A DNA stretch of 64,000 nt. Origin: an uncultured Pseudohongiella sp. (GTDB taxonomy: Bacteria; Pseudomonadota; Gammaproteobacteria; Pseudomonadales; Pseudohongiellaceae). The notes beneath the pieces are model-generated. The model worked only from the letters and a program-made list of their open reading frames with translations. It was not told where the DNA came from and made no database searches. The translations under genes and the position numbers were made by a program. The stretch's first letter is position 1. Every line of letters starts with the position of its first letter. Of the stretch, positions 7,854 to 16,719 are shown one piece after another. Where the stretch lies: NCBI GenBank assembly GCA_902597095.1, contig CACJWK010000003.1:62001-126000 (forward strand). The letters run 5' to 3'.

Positions 7854-9179
7854 TCACCCCAGCTTGCTTAGCATTTGCGGGAAATAACGGAACAGCACTA
7901 CCGCCCTGACAACGACATAGAGAATCATGGCCCACCAGAGCCCCGGAATTCCAAAGCACGGCACAAGCATCCAGCAGACAAGCAGAAAGAACAGCACAGA
8001 TTGGATGGCGCCATAGCACATCTGCCGTGTACAGGACGCGCCGATGAAGATACCATCCAGCTGAAATGCTGCAACCGACAGCAAGATATAAATCGCTGCC
8101 AGATGGGTCAGATTGGAAGCAGCCAGCCGTACGGCTGGTAAATCTGTCAGAGCAGCAATCAGATCCGCGCCGGATAGCAGAACGATTGAAGCCAGAACAA
8201 CCGCCGAGATTGCAGCCAGCACACTGGTGCGCCTGATCGCAGTCATAAACTGCAGTGAATTGCCAGCGCCGAAAGCCCGACCCACGAGACCCTCGGCAGC
8301 GAAGGCAAACCCGTCCAGAAAGAATGCGCTGAATGAGATGATCTGCAGTAGAATATGATTGGCCGCCAGAGCGATATCTCCGAACCGGGCCCCCTGATTG
8401 GTAAAGAACGCGAATGAGAAAACCAGCAACAGCGTTCTGATCATGATATCCAGATTCGCGGCCAGCGACTGCGCGAGTTTCTTCTGGTCCAGTATTTTCT
8501 CCAAGGGCCAGAAAGATTCGCCTGCCGGACTCATTTCGAGCAGCACCCTGTGCAGAAGAACCGCACCTAGAAGCACAGCACACCACTCCGAAATAACTGT
8601 TCCAAGGGCTATACCGGCCGCGCCCAGACCAAAGACACCGGCAAGCAGAATATCAAGCAAAATGTTCAATCCGTTAAGAAAGAGCTGCAGCCCCAGCAGG
8701 GTTTTACTGCGCCCAATCCCAACGAGAAATCCCGTGCCAACAAACCCCATCAGAGTTGCAGGCGCGCCCCAGATACGAATCGAGAAATACAGCGCTGCCA
8801 TCTGCTCCACGTCGTAACTGCCGCTCAAAAAGCTGAATGCCAGCCACTGAACCGGCAGCTGTAGGACTATCAGGAGACACCCCAGACCAACGGCGAGAAG
8901 AAAAGAGCGGCCCAGCACGGCACGCACCTCAAGAAAATCTGAGGCGCCGGCAGCCTGCGCCACAAATCCGGTCGTGCCCATCCGGAGAAAGCCGAAACCC
9001 CAGTACACAAACGAAAAGATCAGCGCGCCAAAGGCGATCGCGCCGAGGTCCTGGGCTGACCCCAAATTGCCGATCACCGCCGTATCCACCAAACCCAGCA
9101 GCGGCACAGCCGCGTTGGCGAGTATGAAAGGCCAGGCGAGCCCTATAACTCGACGATACGCAAGAGCGGAAGTATTCAT
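7854..9179 (-). CDS. dinF: MATE-family efflux transporter, DinF type
   Basis: The 441-residue protein has about twelve hydrophobic segments. The N-terminus matches the DinF branch of the MATE family: LAWPFILANAAVPLLGLVDTAVIG, then GFLRMGTTGFVAQAAGA. MATE proteins export cationic compounds in exchange for Na+ or H+. The length agrees with DinF (about 440-460 residues). No SOS (LexA) box or lexA gene is seen beside it, unlike E. coli dinF. It is convergent with the DUF3301 gene, about 30 bases apart. Confidence 0.85.
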   Translation of the reverse strand: MNTSALAYRRVIGLAWPFILANAAVPLLGLVDTAVIGNLGSAQDLGAIAFGALIFSFVYWGFGFLRMGTTGFVAQAAGASDFLEVRAVLGRSFLLAVGLGCLLIVLQLPVQWLAFSFLSGSYDVEQMAALYFSIRIWGAPATLMGFVGTGFLVGIGRSKTLLGLQLFLNGLNILLDILLAGVFGLGAAGIALGTVISEWCAVLLGAVLLHRVLLEMSPAGESFWPLEKILDQKKLAQSLAANLDIMIRTLLLVFSFAFFTNQGARFGDIALAANHILLQIISFSAFFLDGFAFAAEGLVGRAFGAGNSLQFMTAIRRTSVLAAISAVVLASIVLLSGADLIAALTDLPAVRLAASNLTHLAAIYILLSVAAFQLDGIFIGASCTRQMCYGAIQSVLFFLLVCWMLVPCFGIPGLWWAMILYVVVRAVVLFRYFPQMLSKLG

Positions 9180-9201
9180 GTAAGAATCCGGAGTATCGGC
9201 T

Positions 9202-9393
9202 TCAGTCTTCGCGTTTTTCCGCTAGCGCCGACGTGCTGTCGTGCGACCGGTTCAGTCGATCCGCACTGGCCAGCGACTCTCTCAGGACAAATTCGATCTG
9301 GGCATTGATACTGCGCAGGTCATCGTTTGCCCACTTTTGCATCGCCTCGAGAATATCCGGATGAACTCGCAAGGGAAAAGATTTTCTCTTCAT
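9202..9393 (-). CDS. Arc-type ribbon-helix-helix DNA-binding protein
   Basis: The 63-residue protein starts KRKSFPLRVHPDILEAMQKWAN and continues D-L-R-S-I-N-A-Q-I-E-F-V-L-R-E-S, the beta-strand/helix/helix layout of Arc/MetJ-type repressors (basic strand residues 2-9, helices about 13-24 and 28-44). It lies 62 bases downstream of the SPFH gene on the same strand; SPFH-Arc pairs recur in gammaproteobacteria. The palindromic promoter upstream of the SPFH gene (10385-10422) is a natural candidate operator for autoregulation. Confidence 0.8.
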   Translation of the reverse strand: MKRKSFPLRVHPDILEAMQKWANDDLRSINAQIEFVLRESLASADRLNRSHDSTSALAEKRED

Positions 9394-9455
9394 CAGAACC
9401 AGACCTACAGGTCATCGACCAGGCTAGAGCTTGCTCACTCGCCTCACAAGTCAGC

Positions 9456-10319
9456 CTAGGTATACAGGCTGCCGGCATTGACCACCGGAGAGGCCGCGTG
9501 CTCTCCACAAAGAACGACCAACAGATTGCTGACCATGGCTGCTTTCCGCTCCTCATCCAGATCAACGACATTCTGATCAGCAAGTTTATTCAGGGCCAGG
9601 TCTACCATTCCGACTGCCCCTTCGACAATTTTCTCCCGGGCAGCAACTATTGCAGACGCCTGCTGCCGCTGCAGCATGGCGTTCGCAATTTCAGGTGCAT
9701 AAGCCAGATGACTGAGACGCGCCTCAATGACCTCGACCCCAGCCTTGCTGAGGCGGTTCTGAACTTCAGTCTTAAGAAGCGCAGCCACCTCCTCCGGGCT
9801 ACCGCGCAGGCAAAAATCCTGCCCTTCCTCGCCGAAGCTGTCATAAGGATGTGTTGTTGCCAGGTTACGCAGCGCGGCTTCGCTCTGAATCTGAACGTAG
9901 TTCTCGTAGTCATCGACTTCAAACAGCGCCTCGGCGGTATCAACAACTTTCCAGACAACAACGGCCGCGATATCAATCGGGTTGCCCTTGCTGTCATTGA
10001 CCTTGAGCGTACCGGACTCAAAGTTTCGAACCCTCAACGACACCTTAGCCTTCATGTAGAGCGGATTCGCCCAACGTAAACCTTCACTGCGCTCACTGCC
10101 TACGTACCTGCCGAACAGCTGGAGTACCCGGCCCTGATTCGGTGCCACCATAAAAAAGCCGAGCCAGCAGGCAAGCACCAGCAATCCGAACAGAGCCATC
10201 GGGATCTTCAGCATCATAGGCAGAATCCCAATGGCAACCGGTGTTGCCAGCGTGAGCAACAGCAGAACAATAATTGCTGTGTAACCGTTATAGGTTGAGG
10301 CCTGTCGTTCTTCTATCAT
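9456..10319 (-). CDS. SPFH/Band 7 domain protein
   Basis: The 287-residue protein has two closely spaced N-terminal transmembrane segments (about residues 14-34 and 39-57) followed by an SPFH domain: P-N-Q-x-R-V-L-Q-L-F-G, [13 protein letters not shown][19 protein letters not shown]. A coiled-coil-like region rich in A, E and Q follows ([12 protein letters not shown]). SPFH proteins oligomerise in membrane microdomains. Its length and two-TM layout fit the short bacterial SPFH group found next to Arc-like proteins. It is probably the first gene of a two-gene operon with the Arc-like gene. Confidence 0.85.
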   Translation of the reverse strand: MIEERQASTYNGYTAIIVLLLLTLATPVAIGILPMMLKIPMALFGLLVLACWLGFFMVAPNQGRVLQLFGRYVGSERSEGLRWANPLYMKAKVSLRVRNFESGTLKVNDSKGNPIDIAAVVVWKVVDTAEALFEVDDYENYVQIQSEAALRNLATTHPYDSFGEEGQDFCLRGSPEEVAALLKTEVQNRLSKAGVEVIEARLSHLAYAPEIANAMLQRQQASAIVAAREKIVEGAVGMVDLALNKLADQNVVDLDEERKAAMVSNLLVVLCGEHAASPVVNAGSLYT

Positions 10320-10384
10320 GAATTATCTCCCGAATCCTGCAAAAGCCGCGGATCTGGACCCAACCGAAGCCTGCTGATTACTTA

Positions 10385-10422
10385 ATATCATATTGATATC
10401 ATTTTGATTTACTTCTTGTCAA
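10385..10422 (-). promoter_or_regulatory. Promoter with overlapping palindromic operators upstream of the SPFH-Arc operon
   Basis: On the minus strand TTGACA (10422-10417) is followed after 18 bases by TATCAA (10398-10393), a plausible sigma-70 promoter about 75 bases before the SPFH start. Overlapping the -10 region are two joined palindromes, ATATCA-TAT-TGATAT (10385-10399) and ATCA-TTT-TGAT (10398-10408), sharing a central TGATATCA. That layout suits cooperative binding of a small repressor such as the Arc-like protein of the same operon. The binding itself is inference. Confidence 0.5.
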
Positions 10423-10562
10423 CCACACACAATAGACCGGATCAGAGCGAAAGATAGGCGAACCAGACAAATCAAGCCGTCATCTCGGTATTTCAGTTCA
10501 CAGGAACATTGGCGCGGGATCTGCCGGACGGCCAGGGCACGCAGAAGACTTGACCAGCCGAA

Positions 10563-11417
10563 TCAGGCGTTTTGGCTGTGATTCGCTAACCAGGAAGACA
10601 CCCGCTGGTAGATGTCATGAGGCCGCTCAAGCGGCACCAGATGACCGGTCCCGGCAATTTCCTCATAACGATGCTGTGGCGACCTGTCACGCCACCGCTG
10701 CCACGAGCGCCGGGTAAGGACATTGGATCGCTCACCCCTGATGGCCAGGACCGGCATCTTCAGTTTATCCAGTAAAGGCCAGATGTTCTGCACATTCAGA
10801 TAACACGCGGCTTCCCACTCCCGGGAAAACGCCAGCCCGACGCGGCCATTTTGACGCTCCATGAGACCGTAATTCACATAATCCCAGAGCGCATCGTCGC
10901 CTATGCGTTTGAACACGGCTTTCGGCCGAAAATGATCGAAGGCCTGCTGCCGACCGGACCACTCCTGCTGTCGGACGAGTGTGCGTCGCACGAGCGGCAA
11001 CGTCCTGCGGACAAGCGGCTTGAACATTCGCAGCGACCAACAGTAGGACGCCGGCACCAGAACCGGCTCAATCAGTATCAGGCCCTTGAACAACTCAGGC
11101 CGACGTGCCGCAGCGGAAATCAGCGCAGCCGTGCCCATCGAGTGCCCCATACCAAAGACCGCCTGCTCCCGCGAAGCCAGCAGTGACTCCACGTCTGTAC
11201 CGAATACCCGCCAGGATCGCAACGAATCAGGAGAATCAGGCTCCGGCCAGAGTGGACGGTGCAGCCCGGCGATCACCTGATGCGACTGTGTCAGAGGCTC
11301 CAGCAATGAACGGTAGGACAGCGGCGGATACCCATTGGCATGCGCGAAAAACAGACACTCGCCCTCTCCTCCAAGCTCAAGACAGGGGACGGAACCGGGA
11401 TCACTGATCAGCCTCAC
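10563..11417 (-). CDS. Alpha/beta-fold hydrolase
   Basis: The 284-residue protein has a GTG start. It has the alpha/beta hydrolase core: the oxyanion-region motif F-F-A-H-A-N-G-Y, the nucleophile elbow G-H-S-M-G (Ser93), a late aspartate near the RGE segment and the catalytic histidine in GTGHLVPLERP. There is no signal peptide, so it is cytoplasmic. The HANGYP-type motif resembles a group of proteobacterial esterases or lipases of unknown substrate. The gene starts five bases after the ABA4-like gene and is probably co-transcribed. Confidence 0.8.
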   Translation of the reverse strand: MRLISDPGSVPCLELGGEGECLFFAHANGYPPLSYRSLLEPLTQSHQVIAGLHRPLWPEPDSPDSLRSWRVFGTDVESLLASREQAVFGMGHSMGTAALISAAARRPELFKGLILIEPVLVPASYCWSLRMFKPLVRRTLPLVRRTLVRQQEWSGRQQAFDHFRPKAVFKRIGDDALWDYVNYGLMERQNGRVGLAFSREWEAACYLNVQNIWPLLDKLKMPVLAIRGERSNVLTRRSWQRWRDRSPQHRYEEIAGTGHLVPLERPHDIYQRVSSWLANHSQNA

Positions 11418-11422
11418 TACAG

Positions 11423-11866
11423 TCAGGACCCTTCAAACACGATCCACTGCCCAGCAGTAAACCACCGGACCAGCAGATAACCTACAAGACCCACCGGTCC
11501 CAGTAAGAAGGTAAATAACAGGCAGGGTACGACCACTGCGTGAGGAATCTGATGCTTGCGTGAATCCTGCATTTCCCAGCATCCGACAAACAGGTCAAAG
11601 GCCAGGTAATGCACCCACCCCGCTGTCAGCATGTAGGCATTTTCGAACAGCACGGCCACTTCCTGAACCGAACCGAAGCCCCCGCCCTCTGGCCAGACCG
11701 AAGCCTGGGACACCACCAGGCTCAGGTAAACCAGTCCCAGACAGAAGGGAATGAGACCCGCGCTGATCACCGCGAGAGTCCACCGCCACCGCGGCAGAAA
11801 GAGCAGGAGAAGCCAGCCGGGCAACACCAGGGTGCTGCAAACAGAAAAAACAGTCGCCGCGCTCAT
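11423..11866 (-). CDS. ABA4-like (DUF4281) integral membrane protein
   Basis: The start at ATG 11866 is chosen because CAAGGAG lies five bases upstream; an upstream GTG (11917) is also in frame. The resulting protein of about 147 residues has four hydrophobic helices. It contains LALPGWLL-like (VLPGWLLLLFLPRW) and A-G-W-V-H-Y-L-A-F-D-L-F-V-G motifs of the ABA4-like family, named for a plant protein needed for neoxanthin formation. In bacteria the role is unknown; association with carotenoid metabolism is only by analogy. Confidence 0.8.
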   Translation of the reverse strand: MSAATVFSVCSTLVLPGWLLLLFLPRWRWTLAVISAGLIPFCLGLVYLSLVVSQASVWPEGGGFGSVQEVAVLFENAYMLTAGWVHYLAFDLFVGCWEMQDSRKHQIPHAVVVPCLLFTFLLGPVGLVGYLLVRWFTAGQWIVFEGS

Positions 11867-12101
11867 AAAACTCCTTGCTAGCCAGCCGGGTAAGTGCCCC
11901 CAGGGCAGAAACAGCACTTTGCATCGGCAGTATACCGTGCGCGGAGCTGATGGGAACTTCCGGTCGGCCGACTTGATCCCGTTGGCAAGTCTGGCTGACT
12001 CTTCACACTACTGCCATCGGCTGTCCGGGGCGGCCTTAACTGCCGGATTAAGCATCATGGCGGCGATTCACCCGACCCTGTCAGTAGGGTACACTTAACC
12101 C

Positions 12102-12458
12102 ATGATCACAGAGTCAGAGATACGACCCACTGAACCGCCCGCTTCTGAGTCCGGGGGACGCTCATTCATGAGCAAACTCCTTGGCGGCGAATTCGGTCTG
12201 GCTGTCACCTACTGGCTCCTGTTCTTTCTGGGCGCCGGCAGCTTCTTCATCTTTGGCAGTCAGGCTGTAGACCGGGAGCGGTGGATGCTGTATCTGGGCA
12301 TCGTCGTCACAGCACTGGCTTACACCTTTCTGCTGATTCTGGGAGTCAAGGCGGCCTATAAAGGGCCAAAGCTCTGGAAAGTGATGTCGCGCACCTCTTC
12401 GATCTTCATGATTATCAACGTGCTGGTCGGCATCTCTACACTGGGTTTCATCTACTGA
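12102..12458 (+). CDS. Unrecognised three-helix membrane protein upstream of the selenoprotein operon
   Basis: The 118-residue protein has a polar, acidic/proline-rich N-terminal 25 residues, then three hydrophobic segments (about residues 32-54, 61-84 and 97-118), the last running to the C-terminus. No motif I recognise. It is 25 bases upstream of the thioredoxin-domain gene on the same strand and is probably the first gene of that operon, which would make it a candidate membrane partner of the UGSC system. The link is by position only. Confidence 0.6.
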   Translation: MITESEIRPTEPPASESGGRSFMSKLLGGEFGLAVTYWLLFFLGAGSFFIFGSQAVDRERWMLYLGIVVTALAYTFLLILGVKAAYKGPKLWKVMSRTSSIFMIINVLVGISTLGFIY

Positions 12459-12483
12459 ACGCTATCGACCTGCTACTGACATC

Positions 12484-13917
12484 ATGCCTTCATCAACTGC
12501 CGCCAGCTACTCGCTTTTCTTGAAAAAATCCTGCCCGACCTGCGAACTGATCGGGCCTGTCGCCAAACTGCTGTCCGAACACCTCGGCAGCCGACTGTCT
12601 GTTTATATTCAGGATGACATGTCTTTCCTCGAAGGAATTGCCCAGCGGATTGACGACGGCGAGTTAGAACAATCCTACCGGCAGAACATAGAGATCGTGC
12701 CAACCCTGATCCGTCATGATGAAGACGAACAGCGCATCGTCGGTTGGGACAAGCAGCAGTGGCAGGAGTTTACCGGCATTCCCGAGCTGGGAGCCGAGCT
12801 AATCGATTTCAAACCGGGCTGCGGCTCTCTGACCGAAGACCCTGGAATGGCCGAAAAGCTGGCCGCCAAATTTGACAGTCAAAAACTCAAAGCACGACGT
12901 ATCCAGATTGCCGACGCTGAAGACGACATGGAGGCCTGCTTCGACCGCGGTTGGTCAGACGGCCTGCCTGTCGTTCCGCCGACGCCTGTGCGGGTCATGC
13001 GAATGCTGGCCGGAACCGAACTGGGAGCCGATGAGCTGATCGGCATCGTGCCACCGGACAACATCCCCTGCAGCGTCGAGAAAGTGGCGATCAATGCCGT
13101 CATGGCCGGTTGTAAGCCCGAATATTTCCCGACCGTCATTGCCGTTGTAAGAGCTGCACTGCAGGATCGCTTCTGCATGCATGGCCTGCTGTGTACCACC
13201 TATTTCTCATCACCTGTTGTGATCGTTAACGGTCCTGAAAGCAGACATATCGGCATGAATTCAGGGGGCAATGCACTGGGTCAGGGCAACCGCGCCAATG
13301 CAACCATCGGCAGAGCTCTGCAGCTGCTGATAAGAAATGTCGGAGGCGGCAAACCCGGCGGCATCGACCGGGCGACCCTCGGAAATCCCGGCAAATACAC
13401 CTTTTGCTTTGCGGAAGATGAGTCAGAAGACGCGTGGTCTACACTTGCCATGGATCAGGGATACTCGCGCGAGGAATCCGTAGTCAGCCTGTTCGCGGGT
13501 GACGGCGTGCAGCCCATTCTGGATCAGCTGTCGCGGACTCCTGAATCGCTGGCGAAAAGCATGGCTTCCAGCCTGCGATCCGTCGTACATGTTAAAAAGT
13601 TCGGTCTGGCCGATGCCGTGCTCGTGGTATGCCCTGAACACAGACGGGTGCTGCGAATGAACGGATGGCACAAGCAGGATTTACTGCAGGCCATTCACGA
13701 CGAACTGGTTACCCCAGGCGCTGAGCTCGTCAGCGGGACCGGCGGCATCGCGGAGGGCATGCCGGACAGACTCAAAGGCAAATTACTGAGTAAATTCAGG
13801 GAAGATGGCCTGCATATTGTTACTGCTGGCGGCACGGCCGGCATGTTTTCGGCCATCATCAGCGGCTGGGTGGCTTCCGGAGAAAGAGGCAGTCAACTTG
13901 TCTCTCAACGCATTTAA
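12484..13917 (+). CDS. Thioredoxin-fold domain fused to a conserved domain; partner of the UGSC selenoprotein
   Basis: The 477-residue cytoplasmic protein has two parts. Residues about 8-100 look like a thioredoxin/glutaredoxin fold with a C-P-T-C active site (Cys17, Cys20), a cis-proline-like segment (IVPTLI) and W-D-x-x-Q-W. Residues about 145-470 form a large domain with strongly conserved-looking motifs: GWSDGLPVVPPT, NAVMAGCKPEYFP, NSGGNALGQGNRANATIGRA, and late glycine-rich GTGGIAEGMP and TAGGTAGMFS. I recall similar 'DGLPVVPPT' proteins encoded next to UGSC-family proteins in actinobacteria and other phyla, without a known reaction. It precedes the selenoprotein gene by 14 bases. A role in reducing the Sec/Cys protein is a reasonable inference, not shown. 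Confidence 0.7.
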   Translation: MPSSTAASYSLFLKKSCPTCELIGPVAKLLSEHLGSRLSVYIQDDMSFLEGIAQRIDDGELEQSYRQNIEIVPTLIRHDEDEQRIVGWDKQQWQEFTGIPELGAELIDFKPGCGSLTEDPGMAEKLAAKFDSQKLKARRIQIADAEDDMEACFDRGWSDGLPVVPPTPVRVMRMLAGTELGADELIGIVPPDNIPCSVEKVAINAVMAGCKPEYFPTVIAVVRAALQDRFCMHGLLCTTYFSSPVVIVNGPESRHIGMNSGGNALGQGNRANATIGRALQLLIRNVGGGKPGGIDRATLGNPGKYTFCFAEDESEDAWSTLAMDQGYSREESVVSLFAGDGVQPILDQLSRTPESLAKSMASSLRSVVHVKKFGLADAVLVVCPEHRRVLRMNGWHKQDLLQAIHDELVTPGAELVSGTGGIAEGMPDRLKGKLLSKFREDGLHIVTAGGTAGMFSAIISGWVASGERGSQLVSQRI

Positions 13918-13931
13918 AAATGGAGACTCAA

Positions 13932-14453
13932 ATGAGCACTATGATGATGCTGGACCCGACCAGCGAACACCGCCCGGCGGAACGACAACTTCTGCCTCGC
14001 CTGAAAACACTGAGTGAAACAACCGTTGGTCTGTTGGATATTTCCAAACCACGCGGCAAGGAATTTCTCGATGAGGTCCAGGTCGAACTTGAAGCGTTGG
14101 GGGCGACAGTACTCAGGTACGCCAAGCCGACATTCGCTCGTGTGGCACCCAAAGAGCTTTACCAGCGGATCAGCAGTGAATGCGATGCCGTCATTGAAGG
14201 GCTGGCCGACTGAGGCTCATGTACCTCGTGCAGTTTGCATGACATCATGGATCTTGAAAGTCGCGGCATTCCCGCCGGATTCGTTGCCTCTTCTGAATTT
14301 ATACAGGCAGCAGAAGCGCAGGGAAATTCCCTGGGCATCCACCCTAAAAGCGTATTCGTTCCGCATCCTATTCAGGACAGGACGGATGACGAGATGAAAG
14401 AATTGGCCAGAAATGCGATTGAGCAGGTCTTGCAACTCGTGGTCGAAAATTAG
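13932..14453 (+). CDS. UGSC-type selenoprotein with in-frame UGA (selenocysteine)
   Basis: The start at ATG 13932 follows GGAG by six bases; the in-frame ATG at 13920 has no such site. Translating the TGA at 14211-14213 as Sec gives a 173-residue protein with Sec94 in the motif U-G-S-C-T-S-C, so Sec94, Cys97 and Cys100 are available for redox chemistry. Upstream are the family-like segments TVGLLDISKPRGKEFLDEV, and 'CDAVIEGLAD' just before the Sec. Downstream the frame continues without stop (HDIMDLESRGIPAGFV) to TAG. Both halves would be orphan fragments if TGA were a stop. This matches my knowledge of the UGSC family, which has Sec or Cys at this site and no established function. A SECIS-like hairpin lies at 14226-14242. 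Confidence 0.9.
14226..14242 (+). promoter_or_regulatory. Bacterial SECIS-like hairpin for UGA at 14211-14213
   Basis: TCGTGCA (14226-14232) pairs with TGCATGA (14236-14242) as a seven-base stem (one G-U pair) around the loop GTT (14233-14235). The loop begins with G, and that G lies 20 bases after the UGA. Bacterial SECIS elements are short hairpins located just inside the coding sequence, with a guanosine among the first loop bases at roughly this distance, where SelB binds. The predicted fit is good; folding has not been computed. Confidence 0.7.
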
Positions 14454-14468
14454 TAACCGGAGCAAAAC

Positions 14469-15653
14469 ATGACAAAAGAAGCAGTAATCGTAGCAACCGC
14501 AAGAACACCTATCGGCAGAGCCTACAGAGGGGCTTTCAATGATACCGACGCCCCCACACTTGGCGGCCACGTGATTGCTGAAGCAGTCCGCCGGGCAGGG
14601 ATCGAGCCGGGTGAGGTCGATGACGTCATCATGGGCTGCGCCATGCAGCAAGGCACATCAGGCTACAACATCGGCAGAACGGCGGCTGTTGCAGCTGGGC
14701 TGCCGAGCTCAGTCTCGGGCATGAGCATAGATCGACAGTGCGCATCGGGCATGATGGCAATCTGTACTGCCGCCAAGCAGGTCGTCAATGACAACATGCC
14801 CATTGTGATCGGAGCAGGCCTGGACTCCATCAGTCTAGTGCAGAACGAACATCGCAACGGCTTCCGCGCACAAAGCCCCAGCGTCACTGACAAGTCCGAG
14901 CACGCTTATATGTCTATGCTGGAGACTGCCGAGGTTGTCGCCAAGCGCTACAACATCAGCCGCGAGCAGCAGGACGAATACGCGCTGCAAAGCCAGCAGC
15001 GGACCGCCGCCGCTCAGCAGGCAGGTGCCTTCGATGCAGAACTCGCACCTCTGCCTTCGAAAATGGTCTTCGTCGACAAAGAAACCAAAGAGCAGAGCGT
15101 CCACGATGTGCATCTCGAAAAAGACGAAGGCAACCGACCCACAACGACCCTTGAAGGGCTGAACGGATTGAAGCCCGTATTCGAGGGCGGAGTTATTACC
15201 GCGGGAAATGCCAGTCAGTTGTCTGATGGTGCCTCTGCTTCCGTAGTGATGGACAGCAAACTGGCCGAGCAGAAAGGCCTGAATCCGCTCGGTGCCTATC
15301 GGGGCATGGCAGTTGCCGGAGTCGAACCTGATGAAATGGGCATTGGCCCGGTTAAAGCCGTCCCGAAACTGCTGGAGCGCTTCAATCTGTCGATGGATGA
15401 CATTGGCCTGTGGGAGCTTAATGAAGCGTTTGCCGTACAGGTAATCCACTGCCGGGACGAACTGGGGATACCCAACGAACTGCTGAATGTTAATGGTGGC
15501 GCGATTTCAATTGGCCACCCGTACGGTATGAGTGGCGCTAGAATGGTCGGTCACGCACTGATCGAGGGTAAGCGCCGGGGCGCGAAATACGTCGTCTGCA
15601 CCATGTGCGTTGGCGGGGGCATGGGTGCTGCCGGACTTTTCCAAGTTTACTAA
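14469..15653 (+). CDS. Thiolase-family acetyl-CoA acyltransferase
   Basis: The 394-residue protein has the complete thiolase signature: nucleophilic Cys in DRQCASGMM (Cys91), N[13 protein letters not shown] and the late C-x-x-G-G-G-M-G motif. Length and motifs fit biosynthetic or degradative acetyl-CoA C-acyltransferases. It starts 15 bases after the selenoprotein stop, with CCGGAGC upstream of its ATG, so it appears to be the last gene of the UGSC operon; a strong hairpin follows 12 bases after the stop. It catalyses either condensation or thiolytic cleavage of 3-ketoacyl-CoA; which one cannot be read from sequence. Confidence 0.9.
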   Translation: MTKEAVIVATARTPIGRAYRGAFNDTDAPTLGGHVIAEAVRRAGIEPGEVDDVIMGCAMQQGTSGYNIGRTAAVAAGLPSSVSGMSIDRQCASGMMAICTAAKQVVNDNMPIVIGAGLDSISLVQNEHRNGFRAQSPSVTDKSEHAYMSMLETAEVVAKRYNISREQQDEYALQSQQRTAAAQQAGAFDAELAPLPSKMVFVDKETKEQSVHDVHLEKDEGNRPTTTLEGLNGLKPVFEGGVITAGNASQLSDGASASVVMDSKLAEQKGLNPLGAYRGMAVAGVEPDEMGIGPVKAVPKLLERFNLSMDDIGLWELNEAFAVQVIHCRDELGIPNELLNVNGGAISIGHPYGMSGARMVGHALIEGKRRGAKYVVCTMCVGGGMGAAGLFQVY

Positions 15654-15664
15654 AGCGGCGTGAC

Positions 15665-15684
15665 GTGGGTGCTTTTGCACCCAC
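15665..15684 (+). terminator. Strong hairpin after the UGSC operon
   Basis: GTGGGTGC (15665-15672), a TTTT loop and GCACCCAC (15677-15684) form a perfect eight-base stem between the thiolase and the nuclease gene. No T-tract follows, so it is either a weak or Rho-assisted terminator or an mRNA-stabilising hairpin. It separates the operon from the secreted nuclease. Confidence 0.5.
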
Positions 15685-15702
15685 AGCTTCCGCGAACCCA
15701 CA

Positions 15703-16719
15703 ATGACTCAGGAACTGACCCGTTCAATTCGTATCCGACTGCTTCCACCGCTACTTCTGATATTTCTCAGTTGGGGCGTTCCTGCGCTTGCCTGGGATTC
15801 AGTGGGCCACCGGCTCAGCGCTGCAGTGGCGCTGGAATTCATGGAACCGGACACTACTGCTGAATTAATGCGCATCTTGCGGGCGCACCCTCGCTATCAG
15901 CAGGACTTCATTGATCAGATGCCGGGCTACATTGATCGCGATAACGAAGAACGGATGACGCAGTGGCTACTGGGTCAGGCCGCATTCTGGCCAGACATTG
16001 CCCGTGGCCTGCCTGATGAAGAACGCGCACGATACAACCGCTCTTCATGGCACTACACCGACGGCGCCTGGGTCAGAGACTCAGCACCCTATCAGGGTAA
16101 TGTCTATCTGGGCATCGACGCGTTTGCCGACATTGATGGCATCGACCGAGGCGAGGTAGACAGCGAAGAGAAGGTATCCAATGTGGTCACCGGCGTTGAC
16201 TACAACGCGTCGGTGCTGAACGACGCTTCCGCACCGGCGCCGGCGCGCGCAATCGCCTTGTGCTGGGTGCTGCATCTTATCGGTGACATTCACCAGCCCT
16301 TGCATACCGGTTCGCTTTATACCGCTTCTCTGTTCGAGACCGGAGACAGAGGGGGAAACGCAATCCGGATCGGCGACAGCAACCTGCATGCCCGCTGGGA
16401 CAGGGCGCTGACTGCGAGCGGGGTCAGCCAGGAGCTGCCAATTCTTGTTTCATGGGTCACCGGATTTTTAAGGCCGACGATTCAGGGCGTTGAAAGCGAC
16501 TGGACGGCCTGGATTAACGAAAGCCGGAGCATTCTGCAGACATCTGTTTATGACGCAGATCTGCGCGAAGCGATTCTTGACGCTGAAAGTAGTAACACCG
16601 GTTTTTCCGGCCAAACACTGGACGACGTCTATGTCGCCCTGATGCAGAATATTTCCCGCCAGAGGCTCGGGCTGGCCGGCCTCCGTCTTGCCATTTTTTT
16701 CGAGAATGAGCTGCCCTGA
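15703..16719 (+). CDS. Secreted S1/P1-type nuclease
   Basis: The 338-residue protein has a signal peptide ending PALA, so the mature N-terminus is Trp31 (WDSVGH), exactly as needed in S1/P1 nucleases, where the N-terminal Trp and the following His (His36) bind zinc. Further metal ligands are visible: SSWHYTD, HLIGDIHQPLHTG and N-L-H-A-x-W-D. The trinuclear zinc enzymes cut single-stranded nucleic acids and release 3'-phosphates, giving the cell extracellular phosphate or nucleosides. The gene stands apart from the UGSC operon. Confidence 0.92.
   Translation: MTQELTRSIRIRLLPPLLLIFLSWGVPALAWDSVGHRLSAAVALEFMEPDTTAELMRILRAHPRYQQDFIDQMPGYIDRDNEERMTQWLLGQAAFWPDIARGLPDEERARYNRSSWHYTDGAWVRDSAPYQGNVYLGIDAFADIDGIDRGEVDSEEKVSNVVTGVDYNASVLNDASAPAPARAIALCWVLHLIGDIHQPLHTGSLYTASLFETGDRGGNAIRIGDSNLHARWDRALTASGVSQELPILVSWVTGFLRPTIQGVESDWTAWINESRSILQTSVYDADLREAILDAESSNTGFSGQTLDDVYVALMQNISRQRLGLAGLRLAIFFENELP

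Noticed and set aside
7768-8586. A 272-codon frame overlapping the MATE gene in another frame on the same strand
   Set aside because: Cysteine- and glycine-rich composition typical of a shadow frame; the MATE frame has clear transmembrane pattern and motifs.
13920-13931. Upstream ATG as start of the UGSC gene
   Set aside because: No ribosome-binding site; the ATG at 13932 has GGAG at the right distance.
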